Shown here in pieces: positions 60,901 through 64,000 of a stretch of DNA of 64,000 nt. Location of the stretch: assembly GCF_003054555.1 (NCBI RefSeq), contig NZ_CP026304.1, forward strand, positions 1,054,001-1,118,000, read 5' to 3'. The notes under the pieces are model-generated. The model worked only from the letters and a program-made list of their open reading frames with translations. It did not search any database and was not told where the DNA came from. Position numbers and translations under genes: made by a program. This DNA is from Streptomyces lunaelactis. Its GTDB lineage: Bacteria; Actinomycetota; Actinomycetes; Streptomycetales; Streptomycetaceae. How positions within the stretch are numbered: position 1 is the stretch's first letter; each line of letters begins with the position of its first letter.

Positions 60901-63743
60901 TCAGCCAGGCTGCCGTAGGACAACCAGTCCGCACGGTATTGCGGTGCGACGTCCACCGAGAAGCCGCCCAGGCCCAGCACCACCGCCGGACGCCCGATCC
61001 CCGCCTCGTGGATCCCGTACGCCAACGCGCCAACGGCACCCGCCCGCCGGGCCGGAGGCACATTGTGCAGCCCGTACGCCGGCATCAGATCCACCGCGTC
61101 GCCGTCCACCGCATCCAGCAGCGCCCGCAGGTCGCCGCCCCGCGGGCCCGGGACCTGCGCGTCGATCATTGCACCGAGCTCGTCGCCCGCGAGCCGGGGC
61201 ACATGGAAGCGGTACAGGGCGCCATCGCCGATCCGCCCACCGGTCGCGGCTCCTTCGGACACCGGCTCACCGGCCGGCGCCGCCAGGTTCACCACCTGCA
61301 CCGGCTGCCCAGGGCCCTCCCGGGTGACCATCAACCGGTGCGCGTCGTTCCACGCATACGGCTTGAGCACGATCGCCCGGTCCGCGCCCACGGAATCCAG
61401 GAGCGCGGCACCCGACGTCGGATCCCTCCCGATGGCATCGCTCGCCGCGACCATCACCAGGTGCGGCCCCGGCTCGTTACCGCCGCCGTTCGACCGCGGA
61501 TCGGCTCGTCCCTCCGTCAGCTCGTCCGTCACCACGTCGATCCGCTGCCACAGCGCATCGGAGACAAGCGTCCGCAGCCGGCCCTGCACCCGCTCCGGCG
61601 CGACCAGGGTGATCCGGCCCCTGTAGCCCAGTTCGGTCACCGAGTCCATCAGCATCGTGGCGGCGGCCTGGTGACCGAAGTTGGCCGCGTCGTCCACGAG
61701 GACCGTCAGTCCGGACAGTGAGTGAAGAAACGCGTGCACGTCTCCCCGCACGCCGATCTCCTCGTGTGACGGTGCGACACCATCACGTACGCGCGCAACC
61801 GCCTCGGCGAGTGAAGCCTGGTCCCTGCCTCCCTCAGGACCCTCGAACCACGACCGCCAGATCTCATGCTCGGTCGGCGTACTCACCGGGGCCGGCGGCG
61901 AGTTCTGGGAAGAACTCGGAACGGCGTTCGAGGGGGGAGGAGGAGGTGCCGGGTCGCTCACCGACGCGGTCGTGTCCGAAGCGTCGGCGCCTGCCCTCCC
62001 GGGAGCGGCCTCGGTGGGACCGTGGCCGTGGGGGCCGTCGCCGCCGGGACCGCCAGAGCCCAGTGGGCGACCGTCGGCGGCCGGGTGCTCCCCGCCTCCG
62101 GTCACGGCGGGCCCAGCCGTGGCCGTCTGGGTCCGGGCGGGCGTCGGGGCGTCCGCCTGCCCGGCTTTCGGCCCGGTGGCCGTCTCGGTACGCGGGACCT
62201 CCGGAGTGCCGGTCCCACCGGACGTGGACGGACCGGCCGTCTCGGTGGACAGTTGACGGACCGGGATGGCGGTGCTCGAACCGAAGCCGCCGGACGTCGC
62301 CGGGCGGTTCACGGTCGGGGCCGGGCGCTCGGACGGCGGCGGTGCCGTCGCAGCCCCGGTGCCGTCGCCGCGAGCGGGGGCCGGGGTGTACCCCGAGTAC
62401 GGAGCCGTCCCGCCGCCGGTGTGCTGGCGGGTCGCCTCCGTCGGCACCGTACCGGCGGTCACCGACCCGGAGGCGCTCGGGACGGTGGCCGTGCTCGTGC
62501 TCGTCGTCACGCGCGAAGCAGGCGCCGGGGTACCACCGGCCCGGTCGGTGGTCGTGGCGCCGGTCGCGGTGGAGGAGCTGGGCGCCGTGGAGGCACGGCT
62601 GGGGGTGCCCGTGGTCTGGTGGGACGTACCGGCGAGGGTGTTGGTGAAGCCCGCCAGGCCTCCGTCGACCCCTGGACCGACCGAGGAGGGCGTGCCACCG
62701 GTGGCCTCACGAACGGCCAGGGTCTGTTCGGGACCGGTCACGCGGATGTCGCCTTCCGGGCCGCCCGTGCTCCCGGCCTGGTTCTCGGCCTGGTTCCCGC
62801 CCTGGTTCTCGGCCTGGTTCGAGAACGTGGGCTCGGCGTCGGGCGGGTCCGACGCCGGCAGCCCGTCGGCTGAGGTCACGTCGGGCACGTCGAACTCGGG
62901 CACGGCCGACAGGTCCGGGACCGGGTCCACCTCCGTCGGCCCGCCCCTGCCGAACCGCCACTTGCCACCGCCCTCGAGGGCACTCAGGGCGCCGGAGGTG
63001 ATGGACGAGCCGAAGGCCTCCTCACCGCCGTAGATGCCCTGCATGACTCCGGTTGTGGTTATCCCGGTGGCCACGCCGAGGATGCCCTTGCCGGGCAGGC
63101 TGTTCGCGAACTTCGGGGCGAGGACGCTGCCGACGCCGAAGAAGATCCCGCCGACGGCGCCGCCGATCGCGCCCGATCCAGCGGCCGAGACGGTGTTCTC
63201 GATGCTCCACTGGGTGCGGTCGCCCTTCAGCATCTGGAGGGTCTGGACGGCGACGTCCATCCCGACGTTCAGGCCGACGCCGATCGCGATGGAGATGAGC
63301 AGGCGGCGCAGGATCATCTGGATCGCGACGCGCGCCGACGTGATGGCCGCGGGGATGAGCTCGGGCGCGAAGAAGGCCCAGTGCGCGATCTGCGCGGCGA
63401 GCAGGATGAGCTGAAGGAGGATCATGTACTTCGCGTACTCGAGTTGCAGGCCGGTGTTCCTGCCGAGCGTCCCCAGCCCCTTCGCGGACTCCGACATCGC
63501 CGGGAGGCTGCCCTCCAGTTGGACGATGAAGTCGCGGAACTCGTCGCCGACCTGACCGCCCACGCTCTCCAGGACACCGTTGGCGGACGAGCCGATGTGC
63601 TCGCTGATGCCCCTGAGCTCCTGGGCGGCGTCCTCCCATGCCGCGCCCAGGGCGCGCAGATTGTCCTCGTCGCCCTGGGGCCAGGACTGGCCGACCGCCA
63701 GATTGGCGACCCAGGCGAGTTCGGGGGGCATCTCGATGCTCAT
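57753..63743 (-). CDS. N-terminal half of a giant WXG100-linked effector
   Basis: 1,996 codons from ATG 63743. The first 100 residues are a WXG100-like helical hairpin (MPPELAWVANLAVGQSWPQG), the type VII secretion entry signal. Hydrophobic helices follow to about 240, as in CpnT-type toxins, then Pro/Thr/Ser-rich disorder (about 290-640). A folded region (about 645-1,260, LTVLVDDAANFGHQAAATML) and a zincin-like domain follow, with HELAHTIHQHG at 1482-1492 and downstream DELEYFAQ. After PSRTPPRP (about residue 1,930) the frame drifts and overlaps the second ORF. The C-run near 57955 is the break; the joined protein would be about 4,190 residues. Confidence 0.8.
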   Translation of the reverse strand: MSIEMPPELAWVANLAVGQSWPQGDEDNLRALGAAWEDAAQELRGISEHIGSSANGVLESVGGQVGDEFRDFIVQLEGSLPAMSESAKGLGTLGRNTGLQLEYAKYMILLQLILLAAQIAHWAFFAPELIPAAITSARVAIQMILRRLLISIAIGVGLNVGMDVAVQTLQMLKGDRTQWSIENTVSAAGSGAIGGAVGGIFFGVGSVLAPKFANSLPGKGILGVATGITTTGVMQGIYGGEEAFGSSITSGALSALEGGGKWRFGRGGPTEVDPVPDLSAVPEFDVPDVTSADGLPASDPPDAEPTFSNQAENQGGNQAENQAGSTGGPEGDIRVTGPEQTLAVREATGGTPSSVGPGVDGGLAGFTNTLAGTSHQTTGTPSRASTAPSSSTATGATTTDRAGGTPAPASRVTTSTSTATVPSASGSVTAGTVPTEATRQHTGGGTAPYSGYTPAPARGDGTGAATAPPPSERPAPTVNRPATSGGFGSSTAIPVRQLSTETAGPSTSGGTGTPEVPRTETATGPKAGQADAPTPARTQTATAGPAVTGGGEHPAADGRPLGSGGPGGDGPHGHGPTEAAPGRAGADASDTTASVSDPAPPPPPSNAVPSSSQNSPPAPVSTPTEHEIWRSWFEGPEGGRDQASLAEAVARVRDGVAPSHEEIGVRGDVHAFLHSLSGLTVLVDDAANFGHQAAATMLMDSVTELGYRGRITLVAPERVQGRLRTLVSDALWQRIDVVTDELTEGRADPRSNGGGNEPGPHLVMVAASDAIGRDPTSGAALLDSVGADRAIVLKPYAWNDAHRLMVTREGPGQPVQVVNLAAPAGEPVSEGAATGGRIGDGALYRFHVPRLAGDELGAMIDAQVPGPRGGDLRALLDAVDGDAVDLMPAYGLHNVPPARRAGAVGALAYGIHEAGIGRPAVVLGLGGFSVDVAPQYRADWLSYGSLADPGLREHIATMGPGEVMVVDGGRLPQDVFRQVYQRGSLPAVLEGANTNNLVQLLGRPFFSALTKHTPYDAHDPDVAAHLQQVTDAIVQESEWGQELEFARDWERVQKADTALSVLGALPPAQGGLELSRYEMQRVTAVLDSEDVSDVLGDGPEIRELLNGSTGYAFRYDENGDEIVPTAIIATSAVEQLKARVSGERTNAVEGLRRELDEYSVAPSSDRGATIARAITAIRREGSGLHRYFRTLADQARDPRNDQVLQALHFASQQQTESQPSAAGTARQNDPAPPPSASPLVSDPFADPVSDTDSVVGDPFADPASDPESVSSESAHDSDSDSSAHSDSGASSVSQGRPQGASPVAVPSGDPVVDLAGRLSGMSADERASALEMLSSADRERLASDAALVDALRAAVPASEFAGLAARLMVQVPSGVDRPVSAQHEVRAQVGRMLGDPEVAARLLKGGSRVVVVPKDQAMTSLDPFRHLAGTTAGGASGGGRSWDEVRGSGGLRAAVTEENLLGEHTSVGSSPQYADGYSTTTHELAHTIHQHGLSDADKKAVSDAYLAKHNQGPDAQWADGPRRDILGNEVDNYASKDELEYFAQVTNAYLGTNTGTDPYTGQRRNNGADWVRTHEPALLPIMERLYGTDPQVAHPGQANPVNRTQGENDLYEGYRAFWDQVEGTHQPQPHTPAPAPAQGTTTPAANPGQPSPPPGHGAGSTLPPPDPAEAEVTNTRYPDTLEQGHPGRESSDEPPSQSAIPDTRSFDEPRPESSSMGERPSSSVPDKRGVDELRAASSARRHVDRNVPAETSSHSPIPEVRTTNATEEKPAPASQTAPSREVAPAVAPSHDGTPKNQSKIVEPHQPDGEPLSRSRPGANDEELLPATPPVRNGPTLATEADKDKDTVAPDPADDQQTPERGPESGREHERAPSSEAAPPEPKLPEPESIVEREPEPKVVEADTDRAQPAPPKPSDLPDPEVPSTPEPSRTPPRPCCAAGICGRWSASRSPMRRARRPCASGSRRPSHRLTASSARSSRSSTRSSAKPTSVTSTTRW

Positions 63744-63791
63744 GCAGTGCCGTTCCTCGGTCTACTTCCGGCGCGCCGCTCGCGCCGCTCG

Positions 63792-64000
63792 TCAGCGGCG
63801 GGAAGGCCGGGGGGTCCCGGTGTCCGAGGACTGCACGGCGGTATTGATCACGTGTGCGACCTCCGCGCTCTGCTCCTCGGTGCGCTCGAAGCCCTTGGCC
63901 ATGGTCCAGATGCCGTCGACCGTGCTGTCCAGCACCTCGCCCGTGTCGGCGATGCCTCGGGTGATCTGTCGGCTGGGCTCGGCGTACTGCTCCAGGAACT
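63792..64000 (-). CDS. WXG100-family type VII secretion protein (partial)
   Basis: The window edge cuts the N-terminus; 68 residues remain. They are helical (FLEQYAEPSRQITRGIADTG and DSTVDGIWTMAKGFERTEEQ) and end RPSRR. This fits the second half of an ESAT-6-like helical hairpin, and the gene lies 48 bp before the giant effector. It could be the secretion partner of that protein, a role inferred from position. Confidence 0.5.
   Translation of the reverse strand, partial: FLEQYAEPSRQITRGIADTGEVLDSTVDGIWTMAKGFERTEEQSAEVAHVINTAVQSSDTGTPRPSRR

Noticed and set aside
1..64000. CRISPR arrays, tRNA and rRNA genes
   Set aside because: No regularly spaced direct repeats, no cloverleaf-like sequence with conserved TTCGA arm contexts and no ribosomal RNA signatures were seen by eye.

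Overview
The window is high-GC actinobacterial DNA, almost certainly Streptomyces. Indicators are GTG/TTG starts, AfsR-type BTAD/NB-ARC/TPR regulators, a eukaryote-type glutamine synthetase (GlnII), ricin-B lectins and a WXG100/type VII secretion locus. No tRNA, rRNA or CRISPR array was seen. Intact metabolic operons alternate with many truncated or frameshifted remnants (hen1, AraC, TetR, PaaI/PaaK, pyruvate dehydrogenase E1, P450, LuxR, IS5, group II intron maturase), the texture of a variable chromosome arm. Several frameshifts lie in short C or G runs, so some may be sequencing errors.

Layout. 0.7-7 kb: SulP transporter, nicotinamidase with an atypical P450, Baeyer-Villiger-type monooxygenase. 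7-9.9 kb: a graveyard of regulator and RNA-repair remnants, a Spo0-type ATPase broken by a 35-bp tandem duplication, a TetR regulator and a decayed aldo/keto reductase. 9.9-13 kb: AfsR-like regulator and a decayed beta-helix gene. 13.1-18.9 kb (minus): a compact RiPP operon made of a 33-aa precursor missed by ORF calling, a fused E1-like/YcaO cyclodehydratase and a full-length LanB dehydratase, with a hairpin between precursor and enzymes. 19-22.5 kb: aldo/keto reductase, then rhodanese plus DUF1416. 23.6-26.3 kb: aldoxime dehydratase, nitrilase and truncated paaI/paaK, an aldoxime-to-phenylacetate route whose last steps are broken. 26.3-29.2 kb: FAD hydroxylase, LuxR regulator, ECF sigma factor.

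30-37 kb: secreted beta-helix protein, membrane-anchored ricin-B lectin, IS5 remnant and a second AfsR-like regulator. 38-42 kb: GlnII beside a glutaminase with ankyrin repeats, flanked by two separate fragments of one PDH-E1-like gene. 43-48.6 kb: GMC oxidoreductase, quinone-reductase-like protein, alpha/beta hydrolase, then hydrolase and rhodanese pseudogenes. 48.7-50.3 kb: a second copy of the lectin locus. 50.7-64 kb (minus): a WXG100-type protein, a giant protein of about 4,190 residues split into two overlapping ORFs by one frameshift, and a DUF6924 protein, which looks like a type VII secretion polymorphic effector with a candidate immunity gene.

The best candidates for an undescribed system are the RiPP operon at 13.1-18.9 kb, with a tiny cysteine-free precursor, and the giant secreted effector operon. 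Shared non-coding modules are also notable: one leader of about 140 bp sits in front of three unrelated or decayed genes, and a second element is shared by the sigma-factor gene and the region at 20.8 kb.
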